From Pseudomonas sp. P7548 (GTDB taxonomy: Bacteria; Pseudomonadota; Gammaproteobacteria; Pseudomonadales; Pseudomonadaceae), in NCBI RefSeq assembly GCF_013386585.1, contig NZ_JACARO010000007.1, positions 61,432 to 125,431 on the forward strand: DNA of 64,000 nt. The letters run 5' to 3'. Position 1 is the stretch's first letter. Each line of letters begins with the position of its first letter. The notes under the pieces were generated by a model, which worked only from the letters and a program-made list of their open reading frames with translations, had not been told where the DNA came from and did no database searches. A program made the position numbers and the translations under genes. Below, piece by piece: positions 1 through 13,283 of the stretch.

Positions 1-2642
<2,642 letters not shown>

Positions 2643-2668
2643 AGTGATCTCTTATACGTGGAAAACAA

Positions 2669-2694
2669 CAAGGCCCGGATTGTACCGGGCCTTG
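2669..2694 (-). terminator. Rho-independent terminator after rnhB
   Basis: A perfect 10-bp inverted repeat (CAAGGCCCGG / CCGGGCCTTG) with a 6-nt loop lies between rnhB and dnaE. On the minus strand it is followed by TTGTTTTCC. It would end, or partly attenuate, the long lpx-rnhB transcript before dnaE. Confidence 0.7.
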
Positions 2695-2715
2695 GCAAAA
2701 ACATCAGCCTCGCGA

Positions 2716-3348
2716 CTAAACCTCGCTCAGGCTCTCCCGCGCCTCGTAAGCCTGGCGCACCGGGGCGAACGAGCGGCGGTGGATCGGCGTGGGCCCCAGG
2801 CGAGCCAGGGCTTCCAGATGAACGGGCGTCGGGTAGCCTTTATGTCCACCTATGCCGTAGCCGGGGTAGATCAATTCGAAAGCCGCCATTTCACGGTCAC
2901 GGCTGACCTTTGCCAGGATCGAGGCGGCGGCAATGGCTGGCACCTTGCTATCCCCCTTCACCACCGCTTCCGCCGGCATGGCCAGCTTGGGGCAACGGTT
3001 GCCGTCGATCATCGCCAGTTTTGGCGTGACGTGCAGGCCTTCCACCGCGCGCTGCATGGCCAGCATGGTGGCGTGGAGGATGTTCAATTCGTCGATTTCT
3101 TCGACTTCGGCTCGGGCAATATGCCAGCTCAGGGCTTTCTCGCAGATCTCGTCAAAAAGCTTTTCGCGACGAGCTTCGGTGAGTTTTTTCGAGTCGTTAA
3201 GGCCCAGGATCGGGCGGTTCGGATCAAGAATCACCGCAGCCGTCACCACGGCGCCACACAACGGGCCGCGTCCGACTTCATCAACGCCAGCCACCAGTTC
3301 GTGGGCTTCGGCAACCAGGCTGAAATCCAGGCCCATTTGCGTCGTCAT
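2716..3348 (-). CDS. rnhB: Ribonuclease HII
   Basis: Cleaves the RNA strand of RNA/DNA hybrids and starts removal of single ribonucleotides from DNA. The 210-aa protein has the RNase HII signature [12 protein letters not shown] at residues 21-32, with catalytic Asp23 and Glu24. It also has LNDSKKL and [21 protein letters not shown], which hold the remaining acidic and basic active-site residues. The ATG overlaps the lpxB stop (ATGA), so translation is probably coupled. An internal Met5 is a possible alternative start. It is followed by a terminator hairpin and dnaE, the usual gammaproteobacterial order lpxB-rnhB-dnaE. Confidence 0.97.
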   Translation of the reverse strand: MTTQMGLDFSLVAEAHELVAGVDEVGRGPLCGAVVTAAVILDPNRPILGLNDSKKLTEARREKLFDEICEKALSWHIARAEVEEIDELNILHATMLAMQRAVEGLHVTPKLAMIDGNRCPKLAMPAEAVVKGDSKVPAIAAASILAKVSRDREMAAFELIYPGYGIGGHKGYPTPVHLEALARLGPTPIHRRSFAPVRQAYEARESLSEV

Positions 3349-4484
3349 AGGGTTTCCTGTTTGTGGCCGATCAAGGTCAGCACGGCATCTGCCGCCTGGT
3401 TCGACGCATCACGACGCAGGGTGCGGTGAATCTCGTCGAAGCCGCGGGTCTGCTCTTCGCCACCCTCGATCAGCGGGAAGAGGGTTTGCGCCAGGGCGTC
3501 CGGCGTCGCATCGTCCTGCAACAACTCCGGCACCAGCAGGCGCTGGGCCAGCAGGTTGGGCAAGGAGATGTAAGGGCTTTTGACCATGCGCTTGAGAATC
3601 CAAAAGGTCAGCGGCGCCAGACGATAGGCCACGACCATCGGGCGCTTGTACAGCAAGGCTTCCAGGGTAGCCGTGCCGGAGGCGATCAGCACTGCATCGC
3701 AGGCCGCCAGCGCCAGGTGCGACTGGCCATCAAGCAAGGTCAACGGCAGGTTGCGGCCTTCCAGCTGTGTTTCGATCTGTACTCGGCGTTGCGGGCTGGC
3801 ACAGGGCAGCACAAAACGCACCCCAGGCTTCAAGGCCATCAGACGCTCGGCCGCATCGAAAAACAGGGCACCCAGGCGGCCGACTTCCCCGCCTCGACTG
3901 CCAGGCATCAACGCAACCAGCGGGCCATCGGCCAAGCCCAGTTCGGCCCGGGCCGCCGCGCGATCGGCCTGCAACGGAATGGTATCGGCCAGGGTATGCC
4001 CGACAAACCGCACCGGCACGCCCTTCTCTTCATAGAACCTGGCCTCGAACGGCAGCAGGGTCAGCATCAGGTCGCAGCCTTCACGGATCTTCAACACGCG
4101 CTTCTGCCGCCACGCCCACACGGACGGGCTGACGTAGTGCACGGTCTTGATGCCGGCCTGACGCAACCTGAGTTCGATATTGAGGGTGAAGTCGGGCGCG
4201 TCGATTCCGATGAAAACGTCAGGCTTTTCTTCAATGAGTGTCTGGATCAACAACTTGCGGCGGGCCAGCAACTCACGCAGCCGGCCCAACACTTCCACCA
4301 GCCCCATGACCGACAGGCGTTCCATGGGGAAGTAAGAGGTGAGGCCTTCGGCCTGCATCAATGGGCCACCAACCCCGATGAATTCCACTGCAGGATGCTG
4401 GGCCTTGAGGGCCCGCATCAAACCTGCGCCCAGAATATCGCCGGAAGCTTCCCCGGCCACCAGCGCGATACGCAGATTGGCCAT
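3345..4484 (-). CDS. lpxB: Lipid-A-disaccharide synthase
   Basis: GT19 glycosyltransferase that joins UDP-2,3-diacylglucosamine to lipid X to form the lipid A disaccharide at the inner membrane. Its 379 aa match the family length. Visible family motifs are [15 protein letters not shown] at the N-terminus, [20 protein letters not shown] and [12 protein letters not shown]. The start lies 2 nt downstream of the lpxA stop, and the end overlaps rnhB by 4 nt. This is part of the compact lpxD-fabZ-lpxA-lpxB-rnhB run. Confidence 0.98.
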   Translation of the reverse strand: MANLRIALVAGEASGDILGAGLMRALKAQHPAVEFIGVGGPLMQAEGLTSYFPMERLSVMGLVEVLGRLRELLARRKLLIQTLIEEKPDVFIGIDAPDFTLNIELRLRQAGIKTVHYVSPSVWAWRQKRVLKIREGCDLMLTLLPFEARFYEEKGVPVRFVGHTLADTIPLQADRAAARAELGLADGPLVALMPGSRGGEVGRLGALFFDAAERLMALKPGVRFVLPCASPQRRVQIETQLEGRNLPLTLLDGQSHLALAACDAVLIASGTATLEALLYKRPMVVAYRLAPLTFWILKRMVKSPYISLPNLLAQRLLVPELLQDDATPDALAQTLFPLIEGGEEQTRGFDEIHRTLRRDASNQAADAVLTLIGHKQETL

Positions 4485-4486
4485 GA

Positions 4487-5263
4487 TCAGCGAGTGATGC
4501 CGCGAGTCGACGCCTGGATCGAGTCGCGGAACACAGCGACTTCCGGGAACTGTGCTGCAGGCTCGGCCAGTTCGGCCAACGCCTGATCAACGGTCAGCCC
4601 CTGGCGGTAGACCACTTTGTAGGCACGACGCAGGGCGTGAATCGCATCTTCACTGAAACCACGACGGCGCATGCCTTCGAAGTTCATGCTGCGCGCTTCA
4701 GCCGGGTTGCCGAATACCGTGACAAACGCCGGTACATCCTTGCCGATGGCGGTGCCCATGCCGGAAAAGCTGTGGGCGCCGATATGGCAGTACTGATGCA
4801 CCAAGGTGAAACCGGACAGGATCGCCCAATCATCAACGTGCACATGGCCCGCCAGGGCGGTGTTGTTGACCAGGATGCAGTGGTTGCCGATCACGCTGTC
4901 GTGGCCGATGTGCGCATAGGCCATGACCAGGTTGTGGTCACCCAGCGTGGTCTCGGCACGATCCTGCACGGTGCCACGGTGAATGGTCACGCCTTCACGA
5001 ATGATGTTGTGATCACCGATTACCAGGCGCGTTTCCTCACCCTTGTACTTCATGTCCGGGGTGTCTTCGCCTACCGAGGAGAACTGGTAGATGCGATTGT
5101 GTTTGCCAATGCGGGTCGGACCTTTGAGGATCACGTGCGGCCCGATGACTGTCCCCTCGCCGATTTCCACACCTGCGCCGATGATCGACCACGGGCCGAC
5201 CTCAACGTCGGCGGCCAGTACGGCCGACGGATCGATGATTGCGCGAGGGTCAATCAAACTCAT
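4487..5263 (-). CDS. lpxA: UDP-N-acetylglucosamine acyltransferase
   Basis: First committed step of lipid A synthesis: transfers a 3-hydroxyacyl chain from ACP to UDP-GlcNAc. The 258-aa protein is a left-handed beta helix of hexapeptide repeats (for example [20 protein letters not shown]) with a helical C-terminus. I chose the ATG at 5263 ([16 protein letters not shown]) because it is the conserved family N-terminus and overlaps the fabZ stop by 4 nt. A longer frame to 5356 only reads back into fabZ. The conserved His of the IGHDSVIG turn is present. Confidence 0.98.
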
Positions 5264-5700
5264 AGTTTGCGTTCCGCACAGATGATCTCGGCGGAGCACA
5301 CTGGCTTGCCGTCGACCGAGGCCTGGCATTCGAACTTCCAGATCTGACGCTTGCAACTGATGAACTTGGCTTCCAGGATCAACTGGTCACCGGGCGTGAC
5401 CGGGTTGCGGAAACGCAACTTGTCGGAGCCCACGAAATAGTAAAGCGTGCCGTCGGCAGGCTTGAGGTCAAGCATTTTGAAACCAAGGATACCGGCAGCC
5501 TGGGCCATCGCTTCGATGATCAGCACGCCCGGCATGATTGGATGCGCAGGAAAGTGACCGTTGAAGAACGGTTCGTTGATGCTGACATTCTTGTAGGCAC
5601 GAATGCGCTTTTCCTCGACATTGAGGTCCACTACGCGGTCCACCAGCAGGAACGGGTAACGGTGAGGCAGGTATTCGCGAATCTCGTTGATGTCCATCAT
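5260..5700 (-). CDS. fabZ: 3-hydroxyacyl-ACP dehydratase FabZ
   Basis: Dehydrates 3-hydroxyacyl-ACP in fatty acid elongation and so competes with LpxA/LpxD for hydroxyacyl-ACP, which explains its place among lpx genes. The 146-aa hot-dog-fold protein has the active-site stretch [20 protein letters not shown] (His and Glu catalytic pair). Start chosen at [17 protein letters not shown], which matches the Pseudomonas FabZ length. A longer frame to 5763 has no homology-like sequence. ATG at 5697 is an equal alternative. It overlaps lpxA by 4 nt. Confidence 0.97.
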
Positions 5701-5811
5701 TTCGGGGGGAAGCCTGTAATAAAGATTGGGGGCGGGCGGACTAAAAGCACGCCCCGCTAGCAAATCAAGGAGGCAGTCTAGCGGCTGTGCACACTTGATA
5801 TGGAAATGGTA

Positions 5812-6867
5812 TCAGCCTTCTGATGAAGCATTACCGCCAGGGGTCACGTCCCCAACACGCTTTTCCAGCTGTTTGAGACGTCGAGCCATGTCGTCGAGCT
5901 GCCTCAAGCGCGCTGCGCTCTTGCGCCATTCAGCTGCGGGCTGCATGGCGGTACCGGATGAATAGGCCCCGGGCTCGGTAATCGAGTGGGTCACCATGGT
6001 CATGCCGGTAATGAAGACGTTGTCGCACACTTCGATATGCCCCACCAGCCCAACGCCACCGGCGAGCATGCAATGCTTGCCGATCTTGGTGCTGCCGGAA
6101 ATACCTACGCACGCGGCCATGGCGGTGTGATCGCCGACCTGTACGTTGTGGGCGATCTGAATCTGGTTGTCGAGCTTCACGCCATTGCCAAGCACGGTAT
6201 CGGCCAGTGCCCCGCGATCAACAGCGGTATTGACGCCGATTTCCACGTCATCGCCGATCAATACACCGCCCACCTGGGCGATCTTGTTCCAGACGCCTTT
6301 CGAATTGGCGAAGCCGAAGCCCTCGCCCCCGATCACGGCACCCGATTGAATCACCACGCGCTCACCGATACGCACATCGTGGTACAGGGTCACACGGGGC
6401 GCCAACCAGCCATCGGCACCAATGGTGCAGCGTGCGCCGATAAAGCAATGCGCACCCACCGTTACCCCAGCCGCAATACGCGCGCCACTTTCGATCACCG
6501 CAAAGGCGCCAATACTTGCCGCCGGATCAACCTGGGCATCATCGGCGATCACCGCAGACGGGTGAATCCCGGCTACGGCCTTGGGCTTGGGATCGAACAG
6601 GTGCGATGCCCGTGCATAGGCCAGGTAGGGGTCAGCTACCACCAAGGCATCCCCGGCAAACCCTTCGGCGTCGGCGGCCTTCAGCAACACGGCTGCGGCT
6701 TGACTGTCGACCAGGTATTTACGGTATTGGGGATTTGCGAGGAAGCTCAACTGAGCTGGGCCAGCCTCCTGCAAGGTGGCTAGCCCAGTGATTTCTTTCT
6801 CCTTGGAGCCACGCAAGGTGGCCCCCAGGAACTCGGCCAACTCGCCGAGCTTGATAGTCGCGGTCAT
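5812..6867 (-). CDS. lpxD: UDP-3-O-(3-hydroxyacyl)glucosamine N-acyltransferase
   Basis: Third lipid A step: adds the N-linked 3-hydroxyacyl chain. The 351-aa protein has an N-terminal uridine-binding domain (about residues 1-100), a long hexapeptide beta helix (about 105-310) and a C-terminal helical tail. The catalytic-His region is seen as [17 protein letters not shown]. The start is 3 nt after the skp stop. About 110 nt separate its end from the fabZ start. Confidence 0.97.
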   Translation of the reverse strand: MTATIKLGELAEFLGATLRGSKEKEITGLATLQEAGPAQLSFLANPQYRKYLVDSQAAAVLLKAADAEGFAGDALVVADPYLAYARASHLFDPKPKAVAGIHPSAVIADDAQVDPAASIGAFAVIESGARIAAGVTVGAHCFIGARCTIGADGWLAPRVTLYHDVRIGERVVIQSGAVIGGEGFGFANSKGVWNKIAQVGGVLIGDDVEIGVNTAVDRGALADTVLGNGVKLDNQIQIAHNVQVGDHTAMAACVGISGSTKIGKHCMLAGGVGLVGHIEVCDNVFITGMTMVTHSITEPGAYSSGTAMQPAAEWRKSAARLRQLDDMARRLKQLEKRVGDVTPGGNASSEG

Positions 6868-6870
6868 GGC

Positions 6871-7374
6871 TTACTTCAGCTGGTTCATGCGCTCGATCAC
6901 CTGACGGGTGATGTCGTATTGAGGCTTGACGTCAATCACAGCGCCACGCTCGAACACCAGGTCAAAGGCACCTTTCTTGATGACTTCTTCCACAGCGCTG
7001 TCGAGTTTCGGCTTCAGCTGTTTCAGCATTTCACGGTCGGCAACAGCCTTGGCTTCGTTCAGCTCCTTGGACTGGAACTGGTAATCGCGGGCCTTTTGCT
7101 TGAATTCAAGCTCCAGACGCTCGCGCTCGCCTTGCTGCATCTTGTCACCACCGGCAACCAGACGATCCTGTATACCCTTGGCGCTGCTTTCCAGGGTTTT
7201 GAGCTTGGTCAGTTGCGGACCGAACTTCTTCTCGGCATCCACGGCGTATTTCTTGGCCGCGTCCGATTCCAGCAGGGCCATCTGATAGTTCAGGACGGCG
7301 ATTTTCATTTCGGCGAAGGCCGGGGTGGTTACCAGCACAGTGGCCAGCAGAACCAATTGAGTCAACTTACGCAC
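6871..7374 (-). CDS. skp: Periplasmic chaperone Skp/OmpH
   Basis: Periplasmic holdase that carries unfolded outer-membrane proteins to the Bam complex. The 167-aa protein begins with a signal peptide (MRKLTQLVLLATVLVTTPAFA, cleavage after AFA) and then a charged coiled-coil body rich in Lys/Glu, typical of Skp tentacles. The start is GTG at 7374, placed by a good GGAG seven bases upstream. It lies between bamA and lpxD, the standard order. Confidence 0.95.
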   Translation of the reverse strand: MRKLTQLVLLATVLVTTPAFAEMKIAVLNYQMALLESDAAKKYAVDAEKKFGPQLTKLKTLESSAKGIQDRLVAGGDKMQQGERERLELEFKQKARDYQFQSKELNEAKAVADREMLKQLKPKLDSAVEEVIKKGAFDLVFERGAVIDVKPQYDITRQVIERMNQLK

Positions 7375-7419
7375 GATGTACTCCTACAGAATCCGTTGTC
7401 GTTATCTTGGGTCAGACGC

Positions 7420-9807
7420 TTAGAACGTCTGGCCGAGGGAGAATTGGAAAATCTGGGTTTCAGCGTTATCCGGTTTCTTGATCGGCATGGCCAGAGCAAA
7501 GCTCAACGGGCCGAGCGCAGTCACCCACGTCACACCCACACCCACAGAACTGGCGAGGTTGCTCAGACTGATGTCGTTGCACTGGGTCTGAGACTTCACG
7601 CCACTCGGGTTGGTGATCTGGTCGCACTTGGAGTCGAACACGTTACCCACGTCCCAGAATACCGAGGTCCGCAGCGAACGCTGATCCTTGACGAATGGCA
7701 GCGGGAACAGAATTTCCGCACCACCCTGGATCAACACGTTGCCACCGAACGGCAGCGGGTCGTTGTCCGAGTCAGCCACTGTGCCATTGTTGCCGGTTAC
7801 GCCAACACCACGGCTCGGAGTACCACGCGGGCCGAGGGTGCTGTCCTTGAAACCACGTACAGAGTTGAAGCCACCTGCGTAGTAGTTCTCGTAGAACGGT
7901 AGACCATGAGTCGAACCATAACCATCGCCATAACCCAATTCGGTGTGCAGGCGCATGGTGTAGTTGTCACTCAATGGCTGGAACAACTGGCCACGGTAGT
8001 CGAGCTTGAAGAACGACAGGTCGCTGCCCGGCGTGGTTGCTTCCAAAGTCAGGCTCTGGGAATGGCCACGGGTTGCCAGTACGCCTTTGTTCAAGGTCGA
8101 CTCAGACCAGCCGGCCGATGCCTTGAAGTTCAGGAACTTGTCACCTTCGGTACGCACGAAGTTGAAGATCTCGTCCACGGTGTACACACCGGTCTTGATC
8201 TCATCCTGTTGCGCGGTCAGGCCGAACGTCAGACGCGAAGTTTCGCTGATCGGGTAACCGATGTTGACACCGGCACCCAGGCTGTCGATCGCATAGCTTG
8301 CAACGTCAACGTCGAGGTCTTTGTAGTCGGTGGTGCGGTAGAAGGCGTTGTAGCCCAGGCTCACACCGTCAGCAGTCCAGTAGGGGTCGACATAACCGAA
8401 GTTGTAGCGGCTCTGGTATTCGCTTCGGGTCAGGCCGATGGACACCTTGTTACCGGTACCAAGGAAGTTGTTCTGGGTAATCGAACCACCGAGGATCAGA
8501 CCCGCACTCTGTGCAAAGCCGACGCTTGCGGTGATCGAACCCGACGCTTGTTCTTCCACGGCGTAGTTCACGTCAACCTGGTCATCCACACCCGGTACAG
8601 CCGGTGTCTCGACGTTGACTTCCTTGAAGAAGCCCAGGCGCTCAAGACGGGTCTTGGACTGGTCGATCAGGTAAGTCGACGCCCAGCCACCTTCCATCTG
8701 GCGCATTTCACGGCGCAGCACTTCGTCCGCAGACTTGGTGTTGCCACGGAAATTGATACGGTTCACGTAGGCACGCTTGCCTGGGTCGACAACGAAGGTG
8801 ATGTCCACGGTATGGTCATCATCATGCGGGGTCGGCACGCCGTTGACGTTGGCGAAGGTATAGCCTTCGTTACCCAGGCGGCGGGTGATCAGTTCGGAAG
8901 TGGTGGTCATCAGCTTGCGCGAGAACACCTGGTTCTTCTGCACCAGCAGCAGGGCCTTGACCTGGTCTTCAGGGACTTTCAGGTCGCCGCTGAGCTTCAC
9001 GTCACGAACGGTGTACTTCTCGCCTTCGTTGACGTTGACAGTGATATAGACGTGTTTCTTGTCCGGCGTGATGGACACCTGGGTCGAAGCGATATCCATG
9101 TTGATATAGCCACGGTCCAGGTAGTAGGAACGCAGGCGCTCCAGGTCACCGGAGAGTTTTTCACGGGCGTACTTGTCATCGTTCTTGAAGAACGACAACC
9201 AGTTGGTGGTCTTGAGTTCGAACAGATCGATCAGGTCGTCATCAGAGAACTTGGTGTTGCCCACCACGTTGATGTGCTGAATGGCAGCCACGGTGCCTTC
9301 GTTGATGTTGACCTTCAGGCCGACACGGTTGCGAGGCTGCGGGATCACTTCTGTTTCCACGGTCGCGGAGTAGCGGCCCTGGGCAACGTACTGGCGTTGC
9401 AGTTCGTTACGCACACCCTCAAGGGTGGCGCGCTGGAAGATCTCGCCTTCGGCCAGGCCGGATTGCTTGAGGCCCTTCATCAGGTCTTCAGTGGAGATCG
9501 CCTTGTTGCCCTCGATCTCGATACTGGCGACGGAAGGTCGCTCGACGACGGTGATGACCAGGACGTTGCCTTCGCGACCCAGTTGGATATCTTGAAAGAA
9601 CCCGGTTTTGAACAGCGCACGAGTGGATTCCACCAGGCGACGGTCATCAGCCTGTTCCCCGACGTTCAACGGCAAGGCACCAAAGACGCTACCCGCGGAA
9701 ACCCGCTGGAGGCCGTTGACGCGAATATCGGAGATAGTGAAGGACTCGGCGTGAACTTCGGCGATCATCAATACGGTGAGAACCGCAGTTAGCAGCAGAC
9801 GTTTCAT
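7420..9807 (-). CDS. bamA: Outer-membrane protein assembly factor BamA
   Basis: Central Omp85 protein of the Bam complex, which folds beta-barrel proteins into the outer membrane. The 795 aa comprise a signal peptide ending near EVHAES, five POTRA repeats (about residues 25-420) and a 16-strand barrel. The barrel ends FQFSLGQTF, with the terminal Phe recognition signal. The start at 9807 (MKRLLLTAVLTVLMI) is fixed by AAAGGA five bases upstream; a longer frame to 9834 lacks this. It is flanked by rseP and skp, as in E. coli. Confidence 0.98.
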   Translation of the reverse strand: MKRLLLTAVLTVLMIAEVHAESFTISDIRVNGLQRVSAGSVFGALPLNVGEQADDRRLVESTRALFKTGFFQDIQLGREGNVLVITVVERPSVASIEIEGNKAISTEDLMKGLKQSGLAEGEIFQRATLEGVRNELQRQYVAQGRYSATVETEVIPQPRNRVGLKVNINEGTVAAIQHINVVGNTKFSDDDLIDLFELKTTNWLSFFKNDDKYAREKLSGDLERLRSYYLDRGYINMDIASTQVSITPDKKHVYITVNVNEGEKYTVRDVKLSGDLKVPEDQVKALLLVQKNQVFSRKLMTTTSELITRRLGNEGYTFANVNGVPTPHDDDHTVDITFVVDPGKRAYVNRINFRGNTKSADEVLRREMRQMEGGWASTYLIDQSKTRLERLGFFKEVNVETPAVPGVDDQVDVNYAVEEQASGSITASVGFAQSAGLILGGSITQNNFLGTGNKVSIGLTRSEYQSRYNFGYVDPYWTADGVSLGYNAFYRTTDYKDLDVDVASYAIDSLGAGVNIGYPISETSRLTFGLTAQQDEIKTGVYTVDEIFNFVRTEGDKFLNFKASAGWSESTLNKGVLATRGHSQSLTLEATTPGSDLSFFKLDYRGQLFQPLSDNYTMRLHTELGYGDGYGSTHGLPFYENYYAGGFNSVRGFKDSTLGPRGTPSRGVGVTGNNGTVADSDNDPLPFGGNVLIQGGAEILFPLPFVKDQRSLRTSVFWDVGNVFDSKCDQITNPSGVKSQTQCNDISLSNLASSVGVGVTWVTALGPLSFALAMPIKKPDNAETQIFQFSLGQTF

Positions 9808-9881
9808 GAAGTCCTTTCTTATTCCAACTGGCAATAAACAAACTGCCGCAAAATGCGGCAGATTCGCAATTCAGCGAAGCG

Positions 9882-11234
9882 TTACAGTCGTCCCAGATCG
9901 TTGACCAGGGCTAACAACATCACCCCGACCACCAAACTGATACCGATCTGTATCCCCCAACCCTGCACCCGATCCGACAAGGGGCGACCACGCACCCACT
10001 CGACCAGATAAAACAACAGATGCCCCCCATCCAATACTGGAATGGGCAGCAAATTCAGAACCCCCAGGCTAATACTCAGATAAGCCAGGAAATTCAGGAA
10101 ATCTGCGACACCCGACTGGGCAGAAGCGCCCGCCACTTTAGCAATGGTTATCGGTCCACTCAAGTTTTTTACCGAGAGCTCGCCGAACAACATTTTCTTG
10201 AGGGATTCGAGGGTCAGCACGCTCATGGTCCAAGTGCGTTTTGCACCTTCGCCAATCGCTGCCAAAGGCCCGAAACTGACCTCCCGAACCATCGACGGCG
10301 GCCACTCTACGCCCTTGACTCCAGCACCCAGGTAGCCCCCGGCCGCCTTGGCTTCCCCGCGTACCGACAAGGTCACAGGGACGTCGATTTGAGCACCATC
10401 GCGCTCAACTTTCAGCACAATTTTGGTATCAGGGCGTACACGCACCAGATCGACCACTTGCTGCCAGTCACCCAGCGACTGACCATCAAGCGCCAGCAGG
10501 CGATCGCCGGTTTTCAGGCCTGCAGCCTGGGCCGGACCTTTCGGGTCCAGCTCGGCAAGTACCGGCGGCAGCGCAGGACGCCATGGGCGAATACCCAGGG
10601 ATTTGATCGGATCAGGCTCATCAGCGCCCTTAAGCCAATGATCCAGGACCAGCTCACGCGGGGTTTCAGTGGTGGAGTCTTGCTCACGCACTACCACATT
10701 GACGGTGCCGCTTTCGCCCAGGCGACGAACCAACTGCAGGTTGACCGCGCCCCAGCCAGTGGTAGGTTCGCCATCAATGGAAACAATTTCCTGCCCGGCA
10801 ACCAGGCCAGCCTTGGCCGCCAGGCTGTCCGCCTCGACCGCACCGATGACCGGGCGCACCTGTTGGCTGCCCAGCATGGCCAAGACCCAGAAGAACACCA
10901 TCGCCAACAGGAAGTTGGCAATCGGGCCCGCAGCCACAATGGCGATACGCTGACGAACGGTCTTGCGGTTGAAGGATTGGTCCAGTTGATCGGCCGGCAC
11001 TTCGCCTTCACGTTCATCGAGCATCTTGACGTAGCCGCCCAGCGGAATGGCTGCAATCACGAACTCGGTACCATGGCGATCGTGCCAGCGGACCAACGGC
11101 ATGCCGAAACCGACGGAAAAGCGCAATACCTTGACGCCGCAACGACGCGCCACCCAAAAGTGGCCGAATTCGTGGAAGGTAACCAGCACACCCAGAGCAA
11201 CCAGGGTGCCGACAATCATGTAGAGCGCACTCAT
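9882..11234 (-). CDS. rseP: Site-2 zinc metalloprotease RseP
   Basis: Intramembrane protease that cuts the anti-sigma factor (MucA/RseA) to release the envelope-stress sigma factor AlgU/RpoE. The 450-aa membrane protein has the zinc motif HEFGH at residues 21-25 in the first helix. Two periplasmic PDZ domains occupy about 110-310. NLLPIPVLDGGHL lies in a late helix and supplies the third ligand Asp. GGAG lies 7 bases before the ATG. Its place beside bamA couples envelope stress sensing with outer-membrane assembly. Confidence 0.97.
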   Translation of the reverse strand: MSALYMIVGTLVALGVLVTFHEFGHFWVARRCGVKVLRFSVGFGMPLVRWHDRHGTEFVIAAIPLGGYVKMLDEREGEVPADQLDQSFNRKTVRQRIAIVAAGPIANFLLAMVFFWVLAMLGSQQVRPVIGAVEADSLAAKAGLVAGQEIVSIDGEPTTGWGAVNLQLVRRLGESGTVNVVVREQDSTTETPRELVLDHWLKGADEPDPIKSLGIRPWRPALPPVLAELDPKGPAQAAGLKTGDRLLALDGQSLGDWQQVVDLVRVRPDTKIVLKVERDGAQIDVPVTLSVRGEAKAAGGYLGAGVKGVEWPPSMVREVSFGPLAAIGEGAKRTWTMSVLTLESLKKMLFGELSVKNLSGPITIAKVAGASAQSGVADFLNFLAYLSISLGVLNLLPIPVLDGGHLLFYLVEWVRGRPLSDRVQGWGIQIGISLVVGVMLLALVNDLGRL

Positions 11235-11286
11235 CTAATTTCTCCGCATTCCAATCCAGTGCCTGAAGGCCTACTGCGCCGACAGA

Positions 11287-12477
11287 CTAACGCGCATTGC
11301 GGTTCAACCATTGCCCGGCCAGCGCTCGAGCCTTTGCATCCGCCTCAAACACCGCGCCCAGATCATTCACCGCGACCACAGGTTCAAGGCTCAGCACGTC
11401 CTCGATGATACTCGCGATCTGCGGAAAGCGGATGCGCCCATCAAGAAACGCCGCCACCGCCACTTCATTGGCCGCATTGAGCATGGCTGGCGCGCTGTTG
11501 CCCGCCTCGGCCGCTTGCCGCGCCAGACGCAGGCATGGGAAGCGCTGCTCGTCCGGCGCCTCGAAGTCCAGGCGGGCGATGGCAAACAAATCCAGAGGCG
11601 CAACCCCGGAGTCGATCCGCTCAGGCCACGCCAAGGCATTGGCGATCGGTGTGCGCATGTCGGGGTTACCCAGCTGCGCCAATACCGAACCATCCACATA
11701 GTCGACCAGGGAATGAATCACACTTTGCGGGTGAATCACCACCTCGACCTGGTCCGGCCGGGCATCGAACAGCCAGCAGGCTTCGATCAGCTCCAGGCCC
11801 TTGTTCATCATGCTGGCTGAGTCTACGGAGATTTTGCGCCCCATGGACCAGTTCGGATGAGCACAGGCCTGATCCGGAGAGACATGCTCCAACTCCGCCG
11901 AAGGCGTCTGACGGAACGGGCCACCCGAAGCGGTCAGCAGAATGCGACGCACGCCTACCTGGCTCAGACCACGGGAAAAATCCCCCGGCATGCACTGGAA
12001 AATCGCGTTGTGCTCACTGTCGAGAGGCAGCAGTACGGCGCCGCTCTTGCGCACCGCCTGCATGAAGAGTGCGCCAGACATCACCAGCGCTTCTTTATTG
12101 GCCAGCAGGATCTTCTTGCCCGCATCGACAGCCGCGAGCGTCGGACGCAGGCCCGCAGCGCCAACGATGGCTGCCACGACGGTATCGACCTCGGCATCCG
12201 CCGAAACCTGGCAAAGCCCCTCCTCGCCCACCAACACTTGAGTGGCGAGCCCGACAGCGCGCAGGTCGTCCTGCAAGCCACGGGCTGCCGCCGCCTCAGG
12301 TACTACAGCAAAACGCGGCGCGTGGCGCACGCACAACGCCAGCAGCTCACTCAGACGCGTAAACCCGGTCAGGGCAAAGACCTGATAACGGTCCGGGTGG
12401 CGAGCAATCACATCAAGGGCGCTCAACCCTACCGAGCCGGTTGCACCCAGCACGGTCACTTGCTGCAGGCGGCTCAC
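11287..12477 (-). CDS. dxr: 1-deoxy-D-xylulose 5-phosphate reductoisomerase
   Basis: Second enzyme of the MEP isoprenoid pathway; converts DXP to MEP with NADPH and a divalent metal. The 396-aa protein has the N-terminal NADPH loop GATGSVG and the metal/substrate regions LANKEALV and [11 protein letters not shown] chose the GTG start at 12477 because it overlaps the cdsA stop as GTGA and gives the usual 396-residue length. Another GTG at 12492 would add only five residues inside cdsA. Confidence 0.96.
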   Translation of the reverse strand: MSRLQQVTVLGATGSVGLSALDVIARHPDRYQVFALTGFTRLSELLALCVRHAPRFAVVPEAAAARGLQDDLRAVGLATQVLVGEEGLCQVSADAEVDTVVAAIVGAAGLRPTLAAVDAGKKILLANKEALVMSGALFMQAVRKSGAVLLPLDSEHNAIFQCMPGDFSRGLSQVGVRRILLTASGGPFRQTPSAELEHVSPDQACAHPNWSMGRKISVDSASMMNKGLELIEACWLFDARPDQVEVVIHPQSVIHSLVDYVDGSVLAQLGNPDMRTPIANALAWPERIDSGVAPLDLFAIARLDFEAPDEQRFPCLRLARQAAEAGNSAPAMLNAANEVAVAAFLDGRIRFPQIASIIEDVLSLEPVVAVNDLGAVFEADAKARALAGQWLNRNAR

Positions 12478-13283
12478 GAAGCGGTCATCCACAACAGCAC
12501 TGCAAAGATCGGGATCGCAGCAGTCAGGCTGTCGATACGGTCCAGCACACCACCGTGACCTGGCAGCAGGTTGCTGCTGTCCTTGATCCCGGCCTGGCGC
12601 TTGAACATGCTCTCAGTGAGGTCGCCAACCACCGAAATAAACACGACGACAGCGGTGCCCAACAAGGCCAGGAAAATCTCCCTCACCGACCAATCGCGCA
12701 CAACACCGACCACCAGCGTAATGACCAGAGTCAACGCCAGACCACCGTACACGCCCTCCCAGCTCTTGCCCGGGCTCACGGCCGGCGCTAGCTTGCGCTT
12801 GCCAAAGGCCCGACCCGAGAAGTACGCACCGATATCAGCACCCCACACCAACACCATCACCGCCATGATCAGCCAGTTGCCCATGGGCGAATTCTTGATC
12901 TCCACCAACCCTTGCCAGGCCGGCAGCAGAATCAGCAAACCAATCACCAGCTTGCTGGCAACACTGGACCAGTGACCACTGGTACGCGGAAACGTCAGCA
13001 CCAGGAAGGTCGCCAGCGCCCACCACAACACCGCCGCCCCCAACACCCAAGGCACGACGATGCTCGACAGGGTATGCATCAGAAACAGCAGCACCGCGAC
13101 CACCGCGGCGTACACCACGCGTGGCAATTGCGCATTGAAACCCGCCAGGCGCGCCCATTCCCAGGCGCCCAGGGTCACGACCAGGCCGATAAACAGCGCA
13201 AAGCCGGAACCATCGAGCAGGAAGAACCCGCACAAGGCGATCGGCAACAGGATCAGTGCAGTGATGATTCGTTGTTTAAGCAT
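12474..13283 (-). CDS. cdsA: Phosphatidate cytidylyltransferase
   Basis: Makes CDP-diacylglycerol from CTP and phosphatidic acid, the branch point of phospholipid synthesis. The 269-aa multi-spanning membrane protein has the CdsA signature near its C-terminus: [20 protein letters not shown] followed by GVLDRID. Its ATG directly follows the uppS stop, and its end overlaps dxr. Confidence 0.97.
   Translation of the reverse strand: MLKQRIITALILLPIALCGFFLLDGSGFALFIGLVVTLGAWEWARLAGFNAQLPRVVYAAVVAVLLFLMHTLSSIVVPWVLGAAVLWWALATFLVLTFPRTSGHWSSVASKLVIGLLILLPAWQGLVEIKNSPMGNWLIMAVMVLVWGADIGAYFSGRAFGKRKLAPAVSPGKSWEGVYGGLALTLVITLVVGVVRDWSVREIFLALLGTAVVVFISVVGDLTESMFKRQAGIKDSSNLLPGHGGVLDRIDSLTAAIPIFAVLLWMTAS

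Noticed and set aside
7906..9792. 628-aa plus-strand open frame opposite bamA
   Set aside because: Antisense shadow of bamA with no recognisable motif.
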